A DNA stretch of 64,000 nt from Elusimicrobiota bacterium (GTDB lineage Bacteria > Elusimicrobiota > Elusimicrobia > UBA1565 > UBA9628), in the NCBI GenBank assembly GCA_003452935.1, contig DMMY01000027.1, positions 124,001 to 188,000 on the forward strand, given 5' to 3'. Below, in pieces: positions 16,383 to 23,604 of this stretch. The position numbers and the translations under genes are program-made. Below the pieces are notes generated by a model. The model saw only the letters and a program-made list of their open reading frames with translations. It made no database searches and was not told the origin of the DNA. The stretch's first letter is position 1. Each line of letters starts with the position of its first letter.

Positions 16383-17747
16383 CTAAAGACGCACTTCCGG
16401 GAGATCTTGAAGCGCCTGATTGATGATCTCATCGGGACACTCATAGTCCTCGAGCTTTCCGGAAAGGTACTTTTCGTAAGACGCGAGGTCGAAATGGCCG
16501 TGTCCGCTGAGGTTGAAAACGATGGTCTTCTCCCGGCCCTCTTCCTTGGCGCGGCGCGCCTCATCGATCGCGACCTTGATGGCATGGGATGATTCCGGAG
16601 CGGGGATGACGCCCTCGCAGCGGGAGAACAGCACCGCCGCCTCGAAACAGGCGTTCTGAGGCACGGCGACGGCGTCCACAAGCCCCTCGTGGCGCAGCAG
16701 GCTGACCAGCGGGGACATGCCGTGGTAGCGCAGCCCGCCCGCATGGATCGCCGGGGGGATAAAGCCGTGCCCCAGCGTGTACATCTGCACGATGGGGGCC
16801 AACTTCGCCTCGTCGCCGTAATCGTAGGCGAACCTGCCCTTGGTCAGGCTGGGGCAGGCGGCAGGTTCGACCGCCACGATCCGGATTTCCTTGCCGTTCA
16901 TCTTGTCGCGCACGAAAGGCAGCGCCAGGCCGGCGAAGTTCGACCCGCCTCCCGCGCAGCCGATGAGGACGTCTGGATAATCGCCCACGAGTTCGAGCTG
17001 CTGGCGCGTTTCCAGGCCGATGATGGTCTGATGCAGACAGACGTGGTTGAGCACGCTGCCCAGGGCGTAATGCACGTCCTCGTGAGTCGCCGCTTCCTCC
17101 ACGGCCTCGCTGATCGCCATTCCCAAGCTTCCCGGGCTATCCGGTTCCTTGGCCAGAATATCCCTCCCGGCTCGAGTCAGAGGGCTCGGACTCGGCGTCA
17201 CCGAGGCTCCCCAGGTCTCCATCATGAATTTGCGGTATGGCTTCTGTTCGTAACTGACGCGGACCATGTACACATGCAGCTTGATGCCGAAAAAATTACA
17301 CGCCAGGGCCATGGCGCTTCCCCATTGACCGGCGCCGGTCTCGGTGGATATCTTGGATATGCCCTCCTTCATGTTGTAATAGGCCTGGGGCACGGCGGTG
17401 TTGAGCTTATGGCTCCCGGCGGGAGAAACGCCCTCGTACTTGTAGTAGATTCGCGCCGGCGTGCCCAGCCGGCTTTCCAGCCTTTTTGCCCGGAACAGCG
17501 GGGAAGGCCTCCAAAGACGGTATATCTCCAGCACCTCTTCGGGGATGTCGATGTAGCGCTGGGCGCTCGCTTCCTGCAGGATAAGTCCCATGGGGAAAAT
17601 GGCTCCGAGCTCCTCGGGGGAAACAGGCTTGCCCGTGGCCGGGCTTATCGGAGGGTTCAACGGCTTGGGCAGATCGGGGATTATGTTGTACCACTGCCGC
17701 GGCATATCCTTCTCCGGCAAAAGGATCTTCGTGGATTCATCGATCAT
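16383..17747 (-). CDS. trpB: Tryptophan synthase beta chain, TrpB2 type
   Basis: 454 aa PLP enzyme that condenses indole with serine. The PLP lysine is Lys114 in SPAGSHKLNTA, and the phosphate loop is CAGGGSNFAG. The N-terminal extension (PEKDMPRQWYNIIPDL) and length mark the TrpB2 class, which acts without a tight TrpA partner. No trpA or other trp gene is nearby, which fits a stand-alone indole-salvage role. GGAGAAGG precedes the start. Confidence 0.93.
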   Translation of the reverse strand: MIDESTKILLPEKDMPRQWYNIIPDLPKPLNPPISPATGKPVSPEELGAIFPMGLILQEASAQRYIDIPEEVLEIYRLWRPSPLFRAKRLESRLGTPARIYYKYEGVSPAGSHKLNTAVPQAYYNMKEGISKISTETGAGQWGSAMALACNFFGIKLHVYMVRVSYEQKPYRKFMMETWGASVTPSPSPLTRAGRDILAKEPDSPGSLGMAISEAVEEAATHEDVHYALGSVLNHVCLHQTIIGLETRQQLELVGDYPDVLIGCAGGGSNFAGLALPFVRDKMNGKEIRIVAVEPAACPSLTKGRFAYDYGDEAKLAPIVQMYTLGHGFIPPAIHAGGLRYHGMSPLVSLLRHEGLVDAVAVPQNACFEAAVLFSRCEGVIPAPESSHAIKVAIDEARRAKEEGREKTIVFNLSGHGHFDLASYEKYLSGKLEDYECPDEIINQALQDLPEVRL

Positions 17748-17843
17748 GGTCGCCTTCTCCCCGCCTCCCGCGTCGTCTCCAGCGGCAGCGCTGCGGGCGG
17801 ATCACGACATTAAGAATAGCAAATTACACATTCGGCCTCATGC

Positions 17844-17876
17844 GGAGCGTATTTTCGCTCCGATTATTGCTATAAT
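17844..17876 (+). promoter_or_regulatory. Cold-shock gene promoter with adjoining hairpin
   Basis: A consensus TATAAT at 17871-17876 lies 77 bases before the start of the cold-shock gene. The -35 position is not canonical. GGAGCG (17844-17849) and CGCTCC (17856-17861) make a stem over that place. The ~70-nt leader fits the long 5' leaders typical of csp genes. Confidence 0.5.
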
Positions 17877-17952
17877 ATCGGTATGGGGAAAATATCCCCT
17901 GCCACAAAGCGTATGTGAGCATCCGTACTGAAAAAGAGGATAAGCAATAAGA

Positions 17953-18156
17953 ATGGCAACGGGAAAAGTGAAGTGGTTCAATGACCAGAAGGGCTTCGGC
18001 TTCATTACGCCGGATGACGGTTCCAAAGATCTTTTCGTCCATCACTCGGCCATCATGGGTGACGGGTTCAAGACTTTGGCCGAGAATCAGGCCGTCGAGT
18101 TCGAGACCCAGCAGTCCGACAAGGGTCCTCGCGCCGCCAACGTCAGGAAGGTCTGA
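17953..18156 (+). CDS. cspA: Cold-shock protein (CspA family)
   Basis: 67-aa single cold-shock domain that binds single-stranded RNA/DNA as a chaperone. RNP1-like KGFGFITPDDG and RNP2-like DLFVHHSAI are intact, and MATGKVKWFND is the classic start. GAGG lies 13 bases ahead of the ATG. Transcribed alone, with its own promoter and a strong terminator. Confidence 0.96.
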   Translation: MATGKVKWFNDQKGFGFITPDDGSKDLFVHHSAIMGDGFKTLAENQAVEFETQQSDKGPRAANVRKV

Positions 18157-18176
18157 CGAGCCGCAAGGCCTGAAAA

Positions 18177-18207
18177 GCCCGCATCGCCGATAAACGGCGA
18201 TGCGGGC
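18177..18207 (+). terminator. Terminator of the cold-shock gene
   Basis: A perfect 13-bp stem (GCCCGCATCGCCG / complement) with loop ATAAA, followed by GATTCATTTTA. It can also serve the FKBP gene coming from the other side. Confidence 0.8.
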
Positions 18208-18245
18208 GATTCATTTTAAAGAGCCTGGAAACGTCCCCGGCGGCC

Positions 18246-18761
18246 TCAGGACCCGGCAGGCTGCACCGAGAGGACCTCGATGTCGAAGTTCAGCGTCTTG
18301 CCGGCCAAGGGATGGTTTAGGTCGAGAGTGATTTCCTTCTCGCTGATCTCTCGGACCATGGCCTGGAAAGGCTGGCCGTTGCTCTTGCCGCTGACCACCA
18401 TGCCCGGCTTAAGACGAGCGCTGTCCTTAAACGACGTCTTGGGAACCTTCTGGACCCCCGCCTCGCGGTAAGCGCCGTAACCCTTTTCCGGCGGAACCAC
18501 CACATTGCGCTTCTCTCCCGCTTTCATGCCGGCCAGCGCATCTTCCAAGCCGGGGATGATCTCTCCCGAGCCGAGAGTGGCGGTGAGAGGCTCCTTGCCG
18601 ACGGAACTATCCACCTGCTTGCCTTCAACCGTCAGGGTATAGCTGAATTTGACGGTCGGACCCGCGTCGCCCGCGAGCTTGCGACCCGCGGTCTCCGGTT
18701 TTTTGCACCCGCCCAACAAGGCGGCGGCGGCCGCCATCACGCACAACATTTTTCTGTTCAT
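18246..18761 (-). CDS. FKBP-type peptidyl-prolyl isomerase lipoprotein
   Basis: 171 aa from the ATG at 18761 (GGAGG five bases upstream); the frame stays open for another 500 bases, but that part is antisense to the kinase gene. Lipobox LLGGC gives a lipid-anchored protein facing the periplasm. The FKBP core shows SYTLTVEGKQVDSSV, EIIPGLEDALAGMKAGEKRNVVVPPEKGYG and a SlyD-like inserted flap ending DLNHPLAGKTLNFDIEV. It should speed proline isomerisation in exported proteins. It follows the kinase gene at 18821 by 59 bp and may share its transcript. Confidence 0.9.
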   Translation of the reverse strand: MNRKMLCVMAAAAALLGGCKKPETAGRKLAGDAGPTVKFSYTLTVEGKQVDSSVGKEPLTATLGSGEIIPGLEDALAGMKAGEKRNVVVPPEKGYGAYREAGVQKVPKTSFKDSARLKPGMVVSGKSNGQPFQAMVREISEKEITLDLNHPLAGKTLNFDIEVLSVQPAGS

Positions 18762-18820
18762 CAATTCCTCCGACACAAAATATGCCATTTTCTCGGGACG
18801 CGGGCAACATGATCCCCCTG

Positions 18821-19951
18821 TTAAAGGGCCGCCAAGCGGGTCCCGAACTCGCCGGCGGAGTGAAGACGTCGCCGGTAATCCGATTCCAGCGCCGCAGCCA
18901 TGAGATCGTCGGCGGCCGGGTTGAGGCCGGGAACCAGGCTGGATAGCCTGGAATAATCCCGGGCGACCTTCTGGCCCATGGTGGCGCCGGCCGGAAACGG
19001 CGGGCGCCCGGTCAGCATCTCGTAGGTCATGGCGCCCAAGGCATAAATATCCGTTTCCCGGCACAATATTCCATTTTCGGCTTCCGGCGCCATATAGAGG
19101 GGCGTGCCTATGACGACAGGCGCAGACCCCGCGGCGGCGGCCGCATCCGGGACATGTCGCGCGACCCCGAAATCCATGACCTTGACCACGCCCTGCACAT
19201 TGACCATGATGTTGGCGGGCTTGAGGTCCCTGTGGATGACCATGCGTCCATGCGCAAAATCCAGGGCCTGGCACACCGGAGTCATGATGGCCTTGGTTTC
19301 CTGAAGAGAAAGCCGGCTCCGCTCGCTGAGAAGGTCGTAGACCGTCTTGCCTTCCACGAATTCAAAAACCAGATAGACATCGCCGCCCTGAGCCACGACC
19401 GAATAAATCTCCACGATATTGGGATGACGCAGGCCGGCCACGATCTTGGCCTCTTTAAGGAAGGCAGCCGCTTCTGCCGGATTTTGTCTCATCTCCTCGC
19501 GCATCTTCTTGATGGCCACGCGGCGATCCAGAGTCCGGTCCACGGCCTCGTAAACGACCCCCATGCCGCCTTCGCCAAGAACCCGGACTATCGCGAAATT
19601 GGAGGATATCCCGTCTTGAGCGGCGACGGGCCGGGCTGCCGCGAGCTTGCCCGCAAGGGCGGCCGATACACCGCCCCGGACCTCGGCCCAGGCCAGAACA
19701 CCCAATGCCAGCAGCCCGGCCGTCAGAGCCAGCCACCAACCCCGGCTTTGGCGGCGCGGAGGAGGCGGAAGACGCACGGGCGCCGGCGCCATGACGCCCC
19801 GATCAACCGCGGCGGCACTCGCGGCCCGCGCGCCAGAGCTGGGTCTGCCGCCATCGCGACGGATATCCGTCGACTGCCCGCGCAATTGCGCGGCGGACGC
19901 CAGCGCCAGAAAAACGACGGCCGCGGCCAGGGCACAAGGTCGGCGCACCAT
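18821..19951 (-). CDS. Transmembrane Ser/Thr protein kinase
   Basis: 376 aa. Two hydrophobic segments near the N-terminus (residues 7-22, and WWLALTAGLLALGVLAW at about 72-90) flank a short Pro/Arg-rich stretch. A complete C-terminal Hanks kinase follows: LGEGGMGVVYE, VAIKKM, HRDLKPANIM, MDFGVAR, GTPLYMAPE. Here the HRD Arg is present, unlike the kinase at 11270. The kinase halves are otherwise similar, but this one has no TPR sensor. PASTA repeats and a phosphatase partner are absent. Substrates are unknown. Confidence 0.88.
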   Translation of the reverse strand: MVRRPCALAAAVVFLALASAAQLRGQSTDIRRDGGRPSSGARAASAAAVDRGVMAPAPVRLPPPPRRQSRGWWLALTAGLLALGVLAWAEVRGGVSAALAGKLAAARPVAAQDGISSNFAIVRVLGEGGMGVVYEAVDRTLDRRVAIKKMREEMRQNPAEAAAFLKEAKIVAGLRHPNIVEIYSVVAQGGDVYLVFEFVEGKTVYDLLSERSRLSLQETKAIMTPVCQALDFAHGRMVIHRDLKPANIMVNVQGVVKVMDFGVARHVPDAAAAAGSAPVVIGTPLYMAPEAENGILCRETDIYALGAMTYEMLTGRPPFPAGATMGQKVARDYSRLSSLVPGLNPAADDLMAAALESDYRRRLHSAGEFGTRLAAL

Positions 19952-20048
19952 GCCTGAAGTTTAGCAGGGGTTGCCTCCATGGTCAAGCCATGCCGAGCGG
20001 CCCATTCCCCCGGCGGATCCGTCGCATTAGTTTTACTTATATTTCCCC

Positions 20049-20076
20049 TTGCATCGCGCGGATATTTTTGTAACAT
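20049..20076 (+). promoter_or_regulatory. Putative promoter of the 2-oxoacid oxidoreductase operon
   Basis: TTGCAT at 20049-20054, 16 bases, TAACAT at 20071-20076, about 70 bases before the first gene. The region is AT-rich compared with its surroundings. Confidence 0.4.
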
Positions 20077-20145
20077 ATGCAGGTCTCAACCGCGGGCTGC
20101 GCGCCTTTCGTCTGCCGCCTGACACCCGCGTCCAGGGAGGGAGAC

Positions 20146-20361
20146 ATGCCAACCATCAAGGTGGACGAGTCGCGCTGCAAGGGCTGCGAGCTTTGCACCG
20201 CGGCCTGCCCCAAGAAATGCATCGTGATGTCCACGACGTTCAGCATCACCGGTTACTATCCGGCCAGCTGCTGCGCGCCCGAGCGCTGCACCGGCTGCGG
20301 TCTCTGCGCCCAGGTCTGCCCGGATCTGGCCATCGCCGTATTCAAGGAAGAAGGGAAATAG
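20146..20361 (+). CDS. 2-oxoacid:ferredoxin oxidoreductase, delta (ferredoxin) subunit
   Basis: 71-aa 2[4Fe-4S] protein. Motifs CKGCELCTAACP and CTGCGLCAQVCP bind the two clusters that carry electrons out of the enzyme. The start at 20146 follows GGAGGGA; the longer frame from 20077 adds a tail with no family resemblance. First gene of a delta-alpha-beta-gamma operon, the four-subunit arrangement of Vor/Kor-type enzymes. Confidence 0.93.
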   Translation: MPTIKVDESRCKGCELCTAACPKKCIVMSTTFSITGYYPASCCAPERCTGCGLCAQVCPDLAIAVFKEEGK

Positions 20362-20388
20362 GGCATTTATGGACTCCAGGAGGAGATA

Positions 20389-21477
20389 ATGGGCGAAAAA
20401 CTTCTCATGAAAGGCAACGACGCGCTCGCCGAGGGCGCCGTGCGCGCCGGCTGCCGATTCTTCGCGGGCTATCCCATCACCCCGCAAAACGAAGTTCCCG
20501 AATACATGTCCTGGCGCATGCCCAAGGCCGGGGGCAGCTTCGTCCAAGCCGAGTCCGAGGTCGCGGCCATCAACATGCTCTACGGCGCGGCGGCCACGGG
20601 AATCCGGACCATGACGTCTTCTTCGAGCCCGGGAGTCAGCCTCAAGCAGGAGGGAATCTCCTACTGCGCGGGCGCGGACCTTCCTATCTTCTTCGCCAAC
20701 GTGGTGCGCGGAGGCCCCGGCCTGGGCAATATCGCGGGCGCCCAGGGCGACTATCACCAATCCGTGCGCGGCGGCGGCCACGGAGACTACCGGGTTTTCG
20801 TCATGGCCCCGAACTCGGTCGAGGAGATGGGAAACTTCCCCCTCCACTGCTATGAAGTCGCAGAAAAGTACCGGGTGCCGGCCATGGTCCTGGCGGACGG
20901 GGTTCTGGGCCAGATGATGGAGCCCCTGGAATTCCAATTCCCCGAGGTCGACCCGAAAAAACTCAAAGAGCCGGACTGGGCCCTGGGCCCGGCGGCCGGC
21001 CGCAAGAAGCGCATCGTGCGCTCCTATGACTTGAGCGAGGGCAAGCTCGAGATACTGACCCTCAACCGCGCCAAACGCTACCGCGAGATCGAGGAGCGGG
21101 AAGTCATGTTCGAGGCCAAGCAGTGCGAGGACGCGGACCTGATCCTGGTCGCCTACGGGACCTCCGCCCGCGCCTGCGCGGCGGCCCTGAAGATGGCGCG
21201 CGGCCAAGGGCTCAAGGTGGGGCTCTTCCGCCCCGTCACCCTATGGCCTTTCCCCAAGAAGAAACTCATGGAATTGGCCGGCCGGACCAAGTCTTTCCTG
21301 GCCGTGGAGATGAGCCTCGGCCAGATGGTCGAAGACGTCAAACTCGCCATCGAGTGCCGCGTTCCGGTCCATCTGCACGCGCGGCCTTCCGGGGTGATTC
21401 CCACGGGCGAGGAGATACTCCAAAAGATCCAAGACATCCTCAAGGCCAGGAAGGGGGACTGCGTATGCTGCAGGTAA
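20389..21477 (+). CDS. 2-oxoacid:ferredoxin oxidoreductase, alpha subunit
   Basis: 362 aa. GCRFFAGYPITPQNEVPEYMSWRMP and QAESEVAAINMLYGAAATGIRTMTSSSSPG are the alpha-subunit pyrimidine-domain signatures, with the YPITP motif. With beta it oxidises a 2-oxoacid and CoA to acyl-CoA and CO2, reducing ferredoxin. Sequence resembles VorB/KorA. The substrate (branched-chain 2-oxoacids or 2-oxoglutarate) cannot be decided by eye. AGGAGG precedes the ATG. Confidence 0.92.
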   Translation: MGEKLLMKGNDALAEGAVRAGCRFFAGYPITPQNEVPEYMSWRMPKAGGSFVQAESEVAAINMLYGAAATGIRTMTSSSSPGVSLKQEGISYCAGADLPIFFANVVRGGPGLGNIAGAQGDYHQSVRGGGHGDYRVFVMAPNSVEEMGNFPLHCYEVAEKYRVPAMVLADGVLGQMMEPLEFQFPEVDPKKLKEPDWALGPAAGRKKRIVRSYDLSEGKLEILTLNRAKRYREIEEREVMFEAKQCEDADLILVAYGTSARACAAALKMARGQGLKVGLFRPVTLWPFPKKKLMELAGRTKSFLAVEMSLGQMVEDVKLAIECRVPVHLHARPSGVIPTGEEILQKIQDILKARKGDCVCCR

Positions 21478-22229
21478 ACCCGAAGCCGCAAAGTCTCGTC
21501 GACATGAAAATGCACTACTGCCCGGGCTGCGGCCACGGAATCGTGCATCGCCTCGTGGCCGAGTCCATGGATGAACTGGGCATCCGGGAACGGACGATCG
21601 GCGTGGCGCCGGTGGGCTGCGCCGTGTTCGCCGACGACTACTTCAACTGCGACATGATCCAGGGGCCCCATGGGCGGGGCCCGGCCATCGCCACTGGCAT
21701 CAAGCGCTCCAAGCCCGAGTGCGTCGTGTTCTCCTATCAGGGAGACGGCGACCTCGCCTCCATCGGCATGGCCGAGACCATCCACGTCGCGGGCCGCTGC
21801 GAGAATGTCACGATCATCTTCATCAACAACGCGATCTACGGGATGACCGGGGGCCAGATGGCGCCCACGACCCTCGTGGGCCAAGCCGCCACCACCTGCC
21901 CCACGGGCCGCGACCCGCAGGTCAACGGCTACCCCATCCGCGTCTGCGAGCTTCTGGCGCAATTGGACGGGGCCCGGTATCTGGAACGCGCTTCCATACA
22001 TACCGCGGCCAACGTGATCAAAGCCAAGAAAGCCATAAAGAAAGCCTTCCAATACCAGATCGAGGGCAAGGGGTTCTCCCTGGTGGAGGTCCTCTCCACT
22101 TGCCCGACCAACATGGGAATCTCCCCCCTGGAAGCTGCCAAGTTCGTGAATGATCGCATGCTGCCGCACTACCCGTTGGGCGTGTTCAAGGACATCGCGG
22201 GAGGTAAGACAGATGTATCAAGGAATTAG
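21465..22229 (+). CDS. 2-oxoacid:ferredoxin oxidoreductase, beta (TPP) subunit
   Basis: 254 aa. CPGCGHGIVHRL near the start and the thiamine-diphosphate motif GDGDLASIGMAETIHVAGR..NNAIYGMTGGQ are clear. The ATG at 21465 overlaps the alpha gene by 13 bases and has AGGAAGGGGG before it, so the two are translationally coupled. Confidence 0.93.
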   Translation: MLQVNPKPQSLVDMKMHYCPGCGHGIVHRLVAESMDELGIRERTIGVAPVGCAVFADDYFNCDMIQGPHGRGPAIATGIKRSKPECVVFSYQGDGDLASIGMAETIHVAGRCENVTIIFINNAIYGMTGGQMAPTTLVGQAATTCPTGRDPQVNGYPIRVCELLAQLDGARYLERASIHTAANVIKAKKAIKKAFQYQIEGKGFSLVEVLSTCPTNMGISPLEAAKFVNDRMLPHYPLGVFKDIAGGKTDVSRN

Positions 22230-22746
22230 GATTTCCGGCTTCGGCGGGCAGGGCATCATCTCTTCAGGCATTCTCCTGGCCTACGCGGGCATGCTCGACA
22301 AAAAGAACGTCAGCTTCTTCCCCTCCTACGGGGCGGAGATGCGCGGAGGAACGGCCAATTGTTCCGTGGTCATATCCTCGGACGAAGTCACGACTCCGGT
22401 GGTCTCCCAGCCGGACACGGTCATCGTGATGAACGAGCCTTCCTTGGCCAAGTTCGAGCCGCTGGTCAAGCCGGGAGGGCTGATGATCATCAACAGTTCC
22501 CTGGTCAAGTCCCGTCCCAAGCGCTCCGACATCAAAATCATCCTGGTACCCTGCAACCAGATCGCGGACGAGCTCAAGGCTCCCAAGATCGCCAACATGG
22601 CGGCTTTGGGAGCGTTCTGCAAGCACACGGGCGCGCTTTCCGTCGACGCCGTGGCCAAGGCCATGCCCAAGGTCTTCAAGCGGGCCAAGCCCGAGATCCT
22701 GGAACTCAACGTCAAGGCTCTTCAAAAAGGCGCGGAACTCAATTAA
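22213..22746 (+). CDS. 2-oxoacid:ferredoxin oxidoreductase, gamma subunit
   Basis: 177 aa with the gamma signature ISGFGGQGIISSG and SFFPSYGAEMRGGTANCSV. The start at 22213 (GGGAGGT upstream) overlaps beta by 17 bases. It completes the four-subunit enzyme. Confidence 0.93.
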   Translation: MYQGIRISGFGGQGIISSGILLAYAGMLDKKNVSFFPSYGAEMRGGTANCSVVISSDEVTTPVVSQPDTVIVMNEPSLAKFEPLVKPGGLMIINSSLVKSRPKRSDIKIILVPCNQIADELKAPKIANMAALGAFCKHTGALSVDAVAKAMPKVFKRAKPEILELNVKALQKGAELN

Positions 22747-22794
22747 CCGCAGCCAAGAACCTGGAAGGAGTCTCTCCGGGATGGAGGATGTCAA

Positions 22795-23571
22795 ATGTCA
22801 AGACCTGACCCCGTATTGGACCAAATCCTGCACCCCACGGAGACGCTGAAAGCCATCCTGGAAAACGCCCTCGACGGGATACTGATCGCGGACTCGCAGA
22901 CGAAGGCCTTTTATTACTGCAATCCGGCGATCTGCAGGATGCTGGGCTACGAGCGCGAGGAACTCCTGGCCATGAAAGTCCAGGATATCCATCCCGCGGA
23001 AGAACTTTCCAAGGTCCTGGAACAATTTCGCAAACTGGCCAGCAAGGAACTCCTCCTGTCAGAGGAAATTTCGGTCAGGAAAAAGGACGGGGGCGTCTTA
23101 TTCGCGGAAGTCAACGGCTTCCCCGTGGAAATCAACGGCAAGCCTTGCTTGGTCGGTTTTTTCAGGGACACCACGGAACGCAGACGCATGACCAGGGAAA
23201 TGCGCCTGCAGAACGCGCTGCTGAAGGCCGAGCAAGAAGCCTCCATGGACGGCATACTGGTGGTCGACAAATCCGGCCGGATGGTCTCCTTCAACCACCG
23301 GTTCATCGACATGTGGGACATCCCCCCCGACGTCGTCGCCTCCAGATCGGACGAGCTCGCGCTCAAATCGGTCATGGACAAGCTCCAGGCCCCGCAGGAA
23401 TTCATGGACCGGGTGCAGAACCTCTACGCGCACCCCGATGACGTCAGCTACGAGCAAATCAACCTCCGGGATGGGCGCTGCTTCGAGCGTTATTCCTCCC
23501 CGGTCCTGGGGCCCGAAGGGCAATATTACGGCCGCGTGTGGTATTTTCGCGACATAACGCGCCGCAAATAG
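22795..23571 (+). CDS. PAS-domain protein without an output domain
   Basis: 258 aa. PAS 1 covers about residues 17-130 (LENALDGILIADSQTKAFYYCNPAICRMLGY ... FFRDTTERR, with a PAC end); PAS 2 covers about 145-258 (MDGILVVDKSGRMVSFNHRFIDMW ... RVWYFRDITRRK). The protein stops at the end of PAS 2, where a histidine kinase or GGDEF domain would normally start. No receiver or kinase is next to it. It may signal by protein contact or be what is left of a kinase. It follows the oxidoreductase operon by 48 bp and could be co-transcribed, suggesting redox sensing. Confidence 0.85.
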   Translation: MSRPDPVLDQILHPTETLKAILENALDGILIADSQTKAFYYCNPAICRMLGYEREELLAMKVQDIHPAEELSKVLEQFRKLASKELLLSEEISVRKKDGGVLFAEVNGFPVEINGKPCLVGFFRDTTERRRMTREMRLQNALLKAEQEASMDGILVVDKSGRMVSFNHRFIDMWDIPPDVVASRSDELALKSVMDKLQAPQEFMDRVQNLYAHPDDVSYEQINLRDGRCFERYSSPVLGPEGQYYGRVWYFRDITRRK

Positions 23572-23604
23572 TCCGCCCCGCCGGTTCAGACGCAGTTTTA
23601 AAGC

